Numbered from the stretch's first letter, positions 8,713-17,464 are shown. The stretch is 18,095 bases of DNA from Cyanobacteria bacterium UBA4641 (GCA_002405805.1 DHMN01000036.1:4358-22452); one strand, 5' to 3'. Numbers and translations: made by a program. Notes: a model not told the origin generated them from the letters alone.

Positions 8713-9077
8713 ATTCCATATCCTCTTCTAATCACACATTATTATGCCTATATTATATAATAAAAATTTCAGAAAAAAAGAAGGGATTTGTCCATATCTT
8801 ATAATAAAGGGGATTATGGTGCAAGACTCAGCCCATAGCCAAGGTTTTACATAATGTAACAATTTATTTAAAATTTTGTCAAATTTATCTATAGACACTT
8901 GTATTATTATAAAAACAAATACATAATAAATATAGAGGCGTTTATTATTTCAACATGAAAAATACTGTAATTGATGGATAAAAATTTGGCTAAAATTGAA
9001 CTAAAATTTTAGTATACATATTAGCGATTAAAATATACATAATTTAATGATGGTGAAATTAAAATTGATGAGGTTGT
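8713..9077. promoter_or_regulatory. Divergent regulatory region between the two autotransporter genes
   Basis: This very AT-rich interval separates the two divergent genes and shows no gene of its own. For the minus gene there is a -35/-10 pair further out (annotated separately) and a nearer TATAAT (plus 8752-8757) without a good -35. For the plus gene, TTGTAT (8899-8904), 17 bases, then CATAAT (8922-8927) is a possible promoter with a leader of about 140 bases. Closer in, CTAAAATTTTAG (9001-9012) is a perfect palindrome, followed by two TATACATA copies 21 bp apart (9013-9020 and 9034-9041), possible regulator sites. GATGAGG at 9067-9073 is the Shine-Dalgarno for the gene at 9078. The promoter choices are tentative. 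Confidence 0.5.
8853..8882 (-). promoter_or_regulatory. Candidate sigma70-type promoter for the minus-strand autotransporter
   Basis: Read on the minus strand, a perfect TTGACA (plus 8877-8882) is followed after 18 bases by TACATT (plus 8853-8858) with an extended -10 TG one base upstream. It would give a leader of about 130 bases before the TTG start at 8712. This is the best consensus match in the intergenic region, but AT-rich DNA gives many chance hits. Confidence 0.45.
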
Positions 9078-12000
9078 ATGAAAAGAACGACAATTACTTC
9101 AAAGAAAATTTTAACTGTTAGAAAATCAAAAAATGGCGATTCATTGAATCTTTTATCTGTAGCGGTATTGGCAAGTTCAATGATTATCGGCTCCCCTGCG
9201 ATGGCTCAAATGGCGCCTACCCCAACTGTACCGTCTTATACACTAGATGATGCGGATAAATCTGACCCAAATTCAGTTAATATTCCTGAGTATAATACAG
9301 AAACAGGAGCTGTTACAGATAAATACTACCAAATCAATTATAAGAACACAGAATACGGCGAAGGCACGGAAGATTCTGCTGATTATAAAGCCAAAATACC
9401 GACAGATGATGTCGATATTACTGTAAAATATAATAATTCCGATAAAATTTCACGCCTAGAAAATTACTCACCAATAACAGATGAAATCAATGGAATATTT
9501 ATAAATAACAATATTTCAGATTCTCAATATTCTGTTGGCGGAGCAATTAGAAACGAATCATCTATTAGTACAATCAATGCAGGATTTGTTGCTAATTCAA
9601 ACTCATCGAATACAAATGCCGAAGGCGGTGCTATTTATAATAGTGGCACAATTAACAACTTGGGTGGATATTTTATCAAAAACTCACTATCTCCAATAAC
9701 TAGCGGTAGCGCGTATAATATCGGTGGTGCAATTGCAAACACTGGCACTATCGGAAATATCAGCGCTGATTTTATTTCCAATAGTATAATCAATTCTAAC
9801 GGTAGTGCTACAGCTTTGGGTGGAGCAATTTATAACACAAATTACATAAACAGCATAAACGGAGATTTTGTTAATAATATTATCTCTATTAAAGGAGATG
9901 GATTTATTGCAGGCGGTGCGATTTACAACTCTTCAAACTGGGGTAGTAACAATCCGACAATTGGCAGTATCAACGGTAATTTTATAGGCAACTCCTTATC
10001 TAATACTGGTACAGCACTCGGTGGAGCGATTTATAACGCATCCGGAGAAAACACCACAGCCACAATAGGTTCAATTACAGGGGATTTTATTAAAAATTCC
10101 GTAACCAGTGGCTACGCACGAGGTGGCGCGATTTATAATTCAGGCTCAATTGGTGATATTATGGGCAACTTTATTGAAAACAGCTCAATTAACCAAGGCG
10201 GTGCGATTTTCAATAGTAACGAAGGCTCTTATCTTTCATCGCACCCAGTTATAAATAGTATCACTGGTAATTTTATTGGCAATTATTCTACAGGAACAGG
10301 TTTCAGTGCAGGTGCTGCTATTTTTAACAGAGGTATCATTACAAATGGTATAAAAGGCTCATTTATTTCAAACTACATTGAATCAGACTACACCGCTCAA
10401 GGTGGTGCAATATTCAATTCTAATTATCAAAGCCCAGCTATAATCAATGGTATTGAAGGCGATTTTGTAAATAACAAAATTATATCTACAAATGGATACT
10501 CTGCAGGTGGTGCTATCTATAACGAAAAAGGTAAAATTACAGACAAAATTAAGGGTAATTTTATCAGCAACAGTATCGTTGGCAGTGGTGCTGATGGTGC
10601 GGCGATAGCCAATGTCTCAGGTGGTCAAATTGCAGACATTGAAGGTAATTTTGTAAACAACACAATTGAGTCAAGCGGTTCTGTAAAAGGTGGAGCTATT
10701 GCAAACAGAGACGGCAGTTCCATTGGTAATATTACTGGTGATTTTTACAAAAACAGCGTAAATGCAAGTTCTACAGTTGAAGGTGGTGCTATTTCAAATT
10801 CAAGTAGCACAATGGGAAAAATCACAGGTAATTTCATTGAAAATACAGTTATTAGTGATAATGGAACCGTAAAAGGCGGTGCCATCTACAATGACAAACT
10901 TGTTGATGGTGGTATCGGTTCAGGTTCAACATTTGTTGGCAACTCAATTTCAACAAAATCAGGTTCTGCCGAAGGCGGTGCAATTTATAACGGCGGATAT
11001 AATAGCGAAATATCAATGACAGGAAACTCTCCTGTTGAATATTATTTTGCAAATAACTATGCCGAATCGAAAAATCAAACCGCGTATGGTGGTGCAATCT
11101 ACAACTCAAATGCCACATTTATGAATACTGATATAAAAGCAGATTTCATAGGCAACCATGTTAAAGGTAGCTCAACTTCTGAAGGCGGAGCAATTTTCAA
11201 CCAAGGAACTATGGGCAGTTTGACAGGAACTTTTGCAAACAATTACGCAGAATCCAACGATTTTACAGCAGGTGGTGCTATATTCAATGGTGGCACACTC
11301 GGTACAATTGCAGGTAAATTTGTAAATAACTATGCTGTATCTACAGGCAGTAGCTCTGGCGCCGAAGGCGGAGCAATTTTTTCTTATTCAACACTAAACA
11401 ACTTAAATGCCGATTTTACAAACAACTATGTTAAAGCAAACGGTCATGTTAAAGGTGGCGCAGTATTTACATACGGTAGTCTATCACTTGATGGAGAACA
11501 TACCTTTGTCAACAACCGTGCGATATCAAAAGATTACAACGCGCAAGGCGGTGCAATTTATGCAAGCTCAGGAATAGACTCACTAAAAGGTACTTTTGAC
11601 AAAAACTACGTTGAAGCAGGTCAATTTGTACAAGGTGGTGCGGTATTCACATACGGTCGAATTGAAGATGTAAATACTACAATGGCAAATTCTCACGCTA
11701 CATCTGCAACTAAAAATGCCGAAGGTGGCGCGCTATACGCAGGTTCTATCGGAAAACTTTCAGGAACGTACTATAACAACTACGTTCAAGCTAAAGATTG
11801 GGCAAAAGGCGGTGCAGTATATGCTCGTGGAATTGATACAATAAGTGCAACATTCGCTAACAACAAAGCAACATCTATTGAGGAAAGTGCTTTAGGTGGT
11901 GCAGTAAATAGCGAAGGTAATATTGGAAAAATTGAAAACTCAACATTCCAAGCAAACTCTTCAACCTCTAAAAATGGTTACGGACACGGCGGTGCATTAT

Positions 12001-14198
12001 TCACTTCTTCTGATATTGGTGAAATAAAAAATACAAACTTCATAAACAACAACGCCTCAACAGATGGTGGTGCTCTTTGGACAGCTGGTAAAGTTGATAA
12101 AATCAGCAATTCCTATTTCAGTGGGAACAAGGCTGGAAATATGGGCGGTGCGATTTATTCTACAGGACAAATCGGAACAATCAGCAATACAAGTTTCGTC
12201 AACAACTCCGCTAAATCTGTCGGTGGTGCAATCTACACAACCAACGATTTGAATATTGAATCAACAAACGGCTACACCACTGTCTATAACGGCAACACAG
12301 ATATGAGTGGTTCTAATGTAATCTATTTGGATAGAGGTGACAGCGCCCCTAAATTGACCATCAACCTAAATGCCAACACGAACGGCAAATTCGTTCTGAA
12401 TGATTCAATCAACGGTAACAAGCTATATAATCTTAATCTAAACGGTGATAAGTCAGGACAATTCTACATAAATACAGGAATGAAAAACGCTGACATCACC
12501 CAAAACAATGTAACAAGTTATTTGGATGAAGGCACAACCCTCAACGGTAACAACAGTTTGAGCATAAATAGCGGTGTTATGAACATTAACCACCTTGGCT
12601 TAGCTCCTGTTAGTTTGAGAAGTTTTGCCAACAACGGCACTATTAATATTGATTCTGTTGACATTAACCCTGCAACCGAAACAATGGGCAGAATTACCGC
12701 AAATTCTTACGGCACATCTGACGGCACAATCAATGTTAATAATTTGAACATTTTGGCTGACCCAACAAAAGCCACAACAAACGTGCTTTTCGCCGACAAA
12801 TCTTTTGCCAACACAGTAAAATACCACGGCACAGATTTATATATGGGCAAAATCTACAAATATTCCGTAGGTTACTTGCCTGACTCAGGCGAATTTCAAT
12901 TTATCCGCGGAGCAGGTTCTAGCGGTGCCGATGCATTCAACCCTTCAGTGCTTTCTACCGCAGTCAACTCACAAGCAGGTACTAACGCTACGGTAAACGA
13001 AACTTTCAAATACGTTTTTGAACACGCTGATGCGTTCTCTCAACTACCGTCATTAGACCGTTTTGCAATGATTAACGAAAACAGATACGCATTGAGTACC
13101 GATTTCAACGGCAACTTAGGCCCTTCTGCAACCGAATTTAACAACAAAGCTGGATGGTTCAGACCTTATGCAACTTTTGAAAAAATGAATCTGAGAAACG
13201 CAAGTGCCGTAAACGCTACAACATACGGTTCATTAGTCGGATTCGATAGCGATTTCCAACATTTTGGCAAAGGTTGGACAGGAATCAGCACTGGCTACAT
13301 CGGTTATAACGGTTCTCAATTGAGATACTCAGGTGCTGACACAACCATGAACGGCGGTTTGATTGGTTTAACTCAATCTTTCTACAAAGGTAATTTCTGG
13401 ACAGCCTTGACGCTATCTTCAGGTGCAAGTGTTGGCGAATCTACCACAATGTACGGCAAAGACAACTTTACAACCTTGTTTGCAGGTTTAGGTTCAAAAA
13501 CAGGTTACAACTTTGAATTTAAGCAAGGCAGATATATTATTCAGCCGATTTGGTTCATGAGCTATACTTTTGCCAAAACATTTGACTACACAAATGCGGC
13601 AGGGGTAAGAATGGACTCAGACCCTATGCACTCACTACAACTTAACCCTAGCGTAAGGTTCATTGCAAACTATGAAAACGGCTGGCAACCTTATGTGAGC
13701 GTTGGTATGGTTTGGAATGCAATGAGTATTTCTAACGTACACGCAAACGACGTCAAACTACCTGAAGCAAGTATCAAACCATATATCGAATACGGTATTG
13801 GTGTCCAAAAACGTTTCCAAGACCACTTTATAGCTTTTGGACAAGCAATGGTAAGAAACGGCGGACGGAACGGTGTTTCACTAACTGCAGGTTTCAGATG
13901 GGCAATCGGACACGACAAAGGCAAAGAAAAAGTCAGCTTGCCACAACCTAAATTAACCTTCCGATTGAAAGGCAAAGCGGCTGAAAAATTGGCTGGAGTT
14001 ACGACTGACGGAATTGCAGATAAGGCAACGGTTAAAGGAATGGACAGTGCAGTTGAGGGTAAAATCTCAGCAAACACAACAGAACAGCCTGCGCGCAAAA
14101 TCATCAAACAATTGACTCAGGAACAACGCATAAGCCTAGGTGCAAAACCACAAAACTCCACCCGCACCACCTCCCTCGGCTCCCTAAAACAGATGTAG
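9078..14198 (+). CDS. Pmp-like autotransporter adhesin with about 30 GGA-type repeats
   Basis: An intact 1706-residue type V autotransporter. The ATG at 9078 has GATGAGG 4 bases upstream. The signal peptide is long, about 43 residues, with a Lys/Arg-rich n-region, a hydrophobic stretch (LLSVAVLASSMIIG) and likely cleavage after SPAMA. Residues about 150-1060 are a passenger of about 30 imperfect repeats of 25-40 residues with GGAIYN/GGAIFN/GGAVFT and FxxN (DFIxNS, NFIGN) motifs, the pair that defines chlamydial polymorphic membrane protein repeats and a beta-helix fold. A non-repeat region (about 1060-1350) precedes a barrel from about 1357 (GWFRPYATFEKM) to about 1613 (SLTAGFRWAI). Some 93 basic residues follow the last strand, where canonical autotransporters end. 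It is divergent from, and related in its barrel to, the broken autotransporter on the minus strand. The probable role is adhesion; the ligand is unknown. Confidence 0.9.
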   Translation: MKRTTITSKKILTVRKSKNGDSLNLLSVAVLASSMIIGSPAMAQMAPTPTVPSYTLDDADKSDPNSVNIPEYNTETGAVTDKYYQINYKNTEYGEGTEDSADYKAKIPTDDVDITVKYNNSDKISRLENYSPITDEINGIFINNNISDSQYSVGGAIRNESSISTINAGFVANSNSSNTNAEGGAIYNSGTINNLGGYFIKNSLSPITSGSAYNIGGAIANTGTIGNISADFISNSIINSNGSATALGGAIYNTNYINSINGDFVNNIISIKGDGFIAGGAIYNSSNWGSNNPTIGSINGNFIGNSLSNTGTALGGAIYNASGENTTATIGSITGDFIKNSVTSGYARGGAIYNSGSIGDIMGNFIENSSINQGGAIFNSNEGSYLSSHPVINSITGNFIGNYSTGTGFSAGAAIFNRGIITNGIKGSFISNYIESDYTAQGGAIFNSNYQSPAIINGIEGDFVNNKIISTNGYSAGGAIYNEKGKITDKIKGNFISNSIVGSGADGAAIANVSGGQIADIEGNFVNNTIESSGSVKGGAIANRDGSSIGNITGDFYKNSVNASSTVEGGAISNSSSTMGKITGNFIENTVISDNGTVKGGAIYNDKLVDGGIGSGSTFVGNSISTKSGSAEGGAIYNGGYNSEISMTGNSPVEYYFANNYAESKNQTAYGGAIYNSNATFMNTDIKADFIGNHVKGSSTSEGGAIFNQGTMGSLTGTFANNYAESNDFTAGGAIFNGGTLGTIAGKFVNNYAVSTGSSSGAEGGAIFSYSTLNNLNADFTNNYVKANGHVKGGAVFTYGSLSLDGEHTFVNNRAISKDYNAQGGAIYASSGIDSLKGTFDKNYVEAGQFVQGGAVFTYGRIEDVNTTMANSHATSATKNAEGGALYAGSIGKLSGTYYNNYVQAKDWAKGGAVYARGIDTISATFANNKATSIEESALGGAVNSEGNIGKIENSTFQANSSTSKNGYGHGGALFTSSDIGEIKNTNFINNNASTDGGALWTAGKVDKISNSYFSGNKAGNMGGAIYSTGQIGTISNTSFVNNSAKSVGGAIYTTNDLNIESTNGYTTVYNGNTDMSGSNVIYLDRGDSAPKLTINLNANTNGKFVLNDSINGNKLYNLNLNGDKSGQFYINTGMKNADITQNNVTSYLDEGTTLNGNNSLSINSGVMNINHLGLAPVSLRSFANNGTINIDSVDINPATETMGRITANSYGTSDGTINVNNLNILADPTKATTNVLFADKSFANTVKYHGTDLYMGKIYKYSVGYLPDSGEFQFIRGAGSSGADAFNPSVLSTAVNSQAGTNATVNETFKYVFEHADAFSQLPSLDRFAMINENRYALSTDFNGNLGPSATEFNNKAGWFRPYATFEKMNLRNASAVNATTYGSLVGFDSDFQHFGKGWTGISTGYIGYNGSQLRYSGADTTMNGGLIGLTQSFYKGNFWTALTLSSGASVGESTTMYGKDNFTTLFAGLGSKTGYNFEFKQGRYIIQPIWFMSYTFAKTFDYTNAAGVRMDSDPMHSLQLNPSVRFIANYENGWQPYVSVGMVWNAMSISNVHANDVKLPEASIKPYIEYGIGVQKRFQDHFIAFGQAMVRNGGRNGVSLTAGFRWAIGHDKGKEKVSLPQPKLTFRLKGKAAEKLAGVTTDGIADKATVKGMDSAVEGKISANTTEQPARKIIKQLTQEQRISLGAKPQNSTRTTSLGSLKQM
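9537..12246 (+). repeat. Array of Pmp-type protein repeats inside the autotransporter
   Basis: About 30 in-frame units are each marked by GGA followed by I, V or L and usually an aromatic residue and N (GGAIYN, GGAIFN, GGAVFTYG, GGALYAG), alternating with FxxN motifs. The DNA copies have diverged; I see no long identical stretches, so this is an old protein-level array rather than a fresh DNA expansion. A C-terminal subset (about 11370-12240) switches from N after the aromatic to S/T/A, suggesting two sub-families of repeats. Confidence 0.85.
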
Positions 14199-14203
14199 CA
14201 TAG

Positions 14204-14252
14204 TTGCAAGAATTGTAAATACCTAGTATGAATATAGAACGACTATATTCAT
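14204..14252 (+). promoter_or_regulatory. Candidate promoter with overlapping 10-bp dyad operator before the R-M operon
   Basis: TTGCAA (14204-14209), 17 bases, then TATGAA (14227-14232) form a plausible sigma70 promoter. A perfect inverted repeat, ATGAATATAG (14228-14237) and CTATATTCAT (14243-14252) around a 5-base centre, overlaps the -10 and start region, where a repressor would be expected to bind. Alternatively the dyad is a weak hairpin at the 3' end of the autotransporter transcript, but it is AT-rich and has no U-run. No controller (C) protein gene is seen nearby. A 22-codon ATG frame (14228-14296) starts within the dyad but has no Shine-Dalgarno. Confidence 0.45.
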
Positions 14253-14323
14253 CAGATTTCAATATTTTAGATGATGTCCAACTTGATATTCCTTAATATG
14301 ATTATCATAAAATGAGGTATAGT

Positions 14324-16348
14324 ATGGCATCAAGCAATAGAAGTATCGAAGAACAAGTAGAAGATTTATGCAAAAAACAATTAAAAAATACAAAATATTT
14401 TACTAAAACTGAAACAATAAACGAAGAAATTGAAAAAGCTTTAAAAGAAGCACCTTCTAAAAGTGGTGGCAAAGGAACTAATTACCCTGATATTAAACTT
14501 TTTATTGAGACAAAGGATTGTAAATCAATTCCTGTAATGATTGAAGTAAAAGGTAAAAAAGGAGATTTTGTAAAACTCAACTTATTAGGTGAAATAGATA
14601 ATAAAAAGAAAGATGGAGAGCTAAATTATAATAATATTCAAAAATATGCCATAAATGGAGCAATTCATTATGCAAATGCAATAATTCAATACACTGAAAG
14701 TTATAAAGAAGTTATCGCAATTGGCGTTAATGGTTACTATAGTGGAGAAGATTTAATTACTGAGCTTGGGGTTTACTATGTTTCCGCAGAAAATTATTTT
14801 ATTCCGAAAGAAATTGGTAAATATACAGATTTATCATTTTTACTACCTAAAAACATAGAAAAATTAATTGAAAAAATTAATACCTTAAACTTGTCCCCAG
14901 AAGAAATAGAACAAAAAACTAGAGAATTTGAAAATGAAATTGAATTAAGATTAAAAAAATTAAATCAAAAAATGCAAGATGATTTAAGAATCTCTGTCGG
15001 TTCAAGAGTTGAACTCGTAACTGGAATGATTATGGCAGGTTTAGGAGTAGAAAACAAAGTTGCACCACTAGAAATCAGAGAATTAAAAGGAGAAACAGGC
15101 AAGAAAACTAATGATGGTTGTACAATCATTAATAAAATTGATTCTTTTTTAGCGGAAAGAAACTTACCAGAAGAAAAGAAAGCCATGATTATTAACGACT
15201 TATCTAGAGTTTTTATATATTCTGATTTATGGAAACCTGAAAATAAAGAAAGCAAACTAAAAACAGTATATTCAATTGTAAAAAATGAAATAATGCCAAT
15301 TTTCACATCAGCAAGACACTTAGATTTTACAGGTAAATTATTCAATGTTCTTAATGCTTGGGTTGATATTCCTGATAGTGATAAAAATGATGTTGTTTTA
15401 ACACCAAGATATGTCACGGACTTAATGGCAAAACTTGCAAAAGTTAATATGGATAGTTATGTCTGGGATTATGCAGTTGGTTCTGCAGGATTTCTTATAT
15501 CATCTATGAAACTTATGATACAAGATGCAAAAGAAAGGATAACAAGTCCAGACTTATGTAACAAAAAAATTGTAGATATTAAATGTAAGCAATTACTTGG
15601 TATTGAAAAAAGAGCTGATATTTACTTACTTGCAGTATTAAACATGATTTTAATGGGAGATGGGTCTTCCAATATTATTCATAAAGACAGCTTAAAAGAA
15701 TATACCGGAACTTATGAACAAGGGGATTTAAATGGGGAAAAATACCCTGCAAATGTATTTTTATTAAATCCTCCTTACTCCGCTGAAGGCAAAGGTTTTA
15801 TTTTTGTTGAAAAAGCATTAAAAAGAATGAGTAATGGGAGAGCCGTTGTTTTGATTCAAGAAAATGCTGGTAGTGGTAACGGATTACCCTACACTAAAAA
15901 CATCTTAAAAAATAACACTTTAGTCGCAAGCATTCATATGTCTGATATTTTTTATGGCAAAGCTGGTGTTCAAACTGCAATATATGTTTTTGATATAGGT
16001 ATACCACATAATAAAAAACAACTAGTAAAATTCATTGATTTTTCAAATGATGGCTACACAAGACAAAATCGTAAAAAATCCGGACAGGAAACCAATTTAA
16101 AAAACACAGACAATGCAATTGAAAGATACGATGAAATTGTTAATTTAGTTTTATATGGGAAAACTTATCTAAATTATTTTACGGAAGAAGAATATACAGA
16201 AGATTCAATATCTTTGAATGGTGCAGATTGGACTTTTTCTCAACATAAAAAAATAAACACAACTCCTACAGAAGAAGATTTTAAAAATACAGTAAAAGAT
16301 TATTTGGCATGGGAAGTTTCTCAAGTATTAAAGGGAGAAAGATTGTGA
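14324..16348 (+). CDS. BcgI-like restriction-modification subunit: PD-(D/E)XK nuclease fused to N6-adenine methyltransferase
   Basis: Cytosolic enzyme that would both cut and methylate DNA when guided by the specificity subunit encoded next. I chose the ATG at 14324 because GAGG lies 6 bases upstream; an in-frame ATG at 14312 lacks a good ribosome site. From 14324 the protein has 674 residues. The N-terminal nuclease region shows the PD-(D/E)XK pattern, PD at 55-56 and EVK at 74-76. A helical, charged connector (about 170-260) leads to a HsdM-like methyltransferase with motif I DYAVGSAGFL (382-391) and catalytic motif IV NPPY (482-485), typical of adenine-N6 enzymes. Nuclease, methyltransferase and a separate S subunit overlapping the end of the gene match the type IIG/IIB BcgI A+B design. 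The gene is visibly more A/T-biased than the autotransporters upstream, consistent with horizontal acquisition. Confidence 0.88.
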   Translation: MASSNRSIEEQVEDLCKKQLKNTKYFTKTETINEEIEKALKEAPSKSGGKGTNYPDIKLFIETKDCKSIPVMIEVKGKKGDFVKLNLLGEIDNKKKDGELNYNNIQKYAINGAIHYANAIIQYTESYKEVIAIGVNGYYSGEDLITELGVYYVSAENYFIPKEIGKYTDLSFLLPKNIEKLIEKINTLNLSPEEIEQKTREFENEIELRLKKLNQKMQDDLRISVGSRVELVTGMIMAGLGVENKVAPLEIRELKGETGKKTNDGCTIINKIDSFLAERNLPEEKKAMIINDLSRVFIYSDLWKPENKESKLKTVYSIVKNEIMPIFTSARHLDFTGKLFNVLNAWVDIPDSDKNDVVLTPRYVTDLMAKLAKVNMDSYVWDYAVGSAGFLISSMKLMIQDAKERITSPDLCNKKIVDIKCKQLLGIEKRADIYLLAVLNMILMGDGSSNIIHKDSLKEYTGTYEQGDLNGEKYPANVFLLNPPYSAEGKGFIFVEKALKRMSNGRAVVLIQENAGSGNGLPYTKNILKNNTLVASIHMSDIFYGKAGVQTAIYVFDIGIPHNKKQLVKFIDFSNDGYTRQNRKKSGQETNLKNTDNAIERYDEIVNLVLYGKTYLNYFTEEEYTEDSISLNGADWTFSQHKKINTTPTEEDFKNTVKDYLAWEVSQVLKGERL

Positions 16349-16869
16349 TTAAATTTAAAGACTTTAAAATAAAAGAATTATTCGATATTCATCCCACAAA
16401 ATCCTATGGATTAACAAATGACAAACTCTTTTGCTCTATTGGAGAAACTCCCGTTGTTGTTAATTCAAGTATTAATAATGGAATTGGTGGGTATGTTGAT
16501 TTACCACCTACAGAAAAAGGGAATATCATAACTTTTAGTGATACTACAACAGATAGCGCAATCTTTTATCAACCGCATGATTTTATTGGCTATTCACATG
16601 TACAAGGTATGTATCCATTGCGTGAAAAGGTCTGGACAGAAAAATCCTTATTGTATTTTCTTACATTATTCAAAAAATGTGCCAAAGGAAGATTTGATTA
16701 TGCTACAAAGTTCAATAGAGCTATTGCCTTGGAAATGATTGTAAAACTTCCTATAAATAATAAAGGTGAAATTGATTATAAATATATGGAAGATTATATA
16801 AGCGAACTCGAAGAGGAGCGTATAAGCGAACTTACCGCTTACCTAAAGAAGCGGATTAAACAATTATGA
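16345..16869 (+). CDS. Specificity subunit of the BcgI-like R-M system, N-terminal half (TRD1), frameshifted
   Basis: DNA-recognition subunit partnering the nuclease-methyltransferase. It starts with GTG at 16345, overlapping the previous stop by 4 bases (GTGA), with GGGAG 7 bases upstream, so the two are translationally coupled. The 174 residues hold one target-recognition domain, opening with FKIKELFDIHPTKS, and then the conserved helix that spaces the TRDs (EIDYKYMEDYISELEEERISELTAYLK). After that helix the reading frame is lost: it runs through KRIKQL to a TGA at 16867. The continuation SGLNNYELTDED, expected in this family directly after the helix, lies one frame over from 16850. Removing one base near 16846-16850 yields a 372-residue two-TRD protein, close to the size of BcgI-type S subunits. 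As written it could be inactive, or act as a half-S that dimerises, as reported for truncated type I HsdS. Confidence 0.8.
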   Translation: MIKFKDFKIKELFDIHPTKSYGLTNDKLFCSIGETPVVVNSSINNGIGGYVDLPPTEKGNIITFSDTTTDSAIFYQPHDFIGYSHVQGMYPLREKVWTEKSLLYFLTLFKKCAKGRFDYATKFNRAIALEMIVKLPINNKGEIDYKYMEDYISELEEERISELTAYLKKRIKQL

Positions 16870-17464
16870 ATTAACTGATGAAGATATCTCAATTTTAAAC
16901 AAAAAAATTAAGTTTGGAGATTTTAAAATTGAGGATATTTTAACTTGGCAACCTCAAAAAGAAATTGACCCTTTAAAAATTGATTACTTAAAAATTGATA
17001 ACCAGAAAAAAATCCCATTTTATGGACAAGCAACGATAAACAATGGAATAATTTCATATTTACATTTAACAGAAAAAGTTCTTAATAATAAAGACAGGAA
17101 GCCTACAATTCTAATACATTCCAATAATCAAAACGTAGTATATTTAGAAACGCCTTTTTACTTGAAAGATGGACATGGTGCGACAAGTGTCCTACAATCG
17201 GATTTTTTAAATAAAAAAAATGCTTTATACATTATGTCTAGTATAAAAAAAGTAATAACTAAAAAATTTTCATATAATAAAAAAGCGACAAAAATTGCAC
17301 TTAAAAATACTTTAATAAAACTTCCACTCACCAATAATAATAAAATAAATTATGAATATATGGAAAAATATATAATTGCACAACAAAAATTAGCAATTAA
17401 AAGTGTTGTTGAATGGAAAGATAAACAAATTGCAATTACAAAACAAATTGCAAATAATAAATAA
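16847..17464 (+). pseudogene. Specificity subunit, C-terminal half (TRD2), out of frame with its start
   Basis: This frame is open from 16847 to the TAA at 17462-17464 (205 residues) and holds the second half of the S subunit. It contains the post-helix linker (SGLNNYELTDED), a second TRD beginning FGDFKIEDILTWQP, and a closing spacer helix (KINYEYMEKYIIAQQKLAIK) parallel to the one ending TRD1 (EIDYKYMEDYISELEEERI), the internal symmetry expected of two-TRD S proteins. No ATG or GTG with a ribosome site exists near its beginning, and the TTG at 17162 falls inside the TRD, so independent translation of a functional TRD2 is unlikely. I read it as the disconnected half of the gene starting at 16345. 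The lesion is a single-base insertion (or 2-base loss) not located in a long homopolymer, so it may be real decay or an assembly error. Confidence 0.8.

Noticed and set aside
9537..12246. Regularly spaced GGTGGTGCAAT-like DNA motifs resembling a repeat array
   Set aside because: They are the codons of the GGAI protein repeats in an unbroken frame, with diverged copies and variable spacing, not CRISPR repeats.
13691..14107. 138-codon minus-strand frame opposite the end of the second autotransporter
   Set aside because: Antisense to conserved barrel strands and tail; no ribosome site or recognisable domain.
14228..14296. 22-codon ATG frame before the R-M operon
   Set aside because: No Shine-Dalgarno, and its start lies in the dyad overlapping the likely promoter; kept only as a note.
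16797..16832. 12-bp direct repeat 24 bp apart in the S gene (ISEL...ISEL), like the TAEL repeats of EcoR124 HsdS
   Set aside because: In-frame and within the normal heptad-like spacer helix of this family; it does not explain the frameshift, which lies further downstream and outside a homopolymer.
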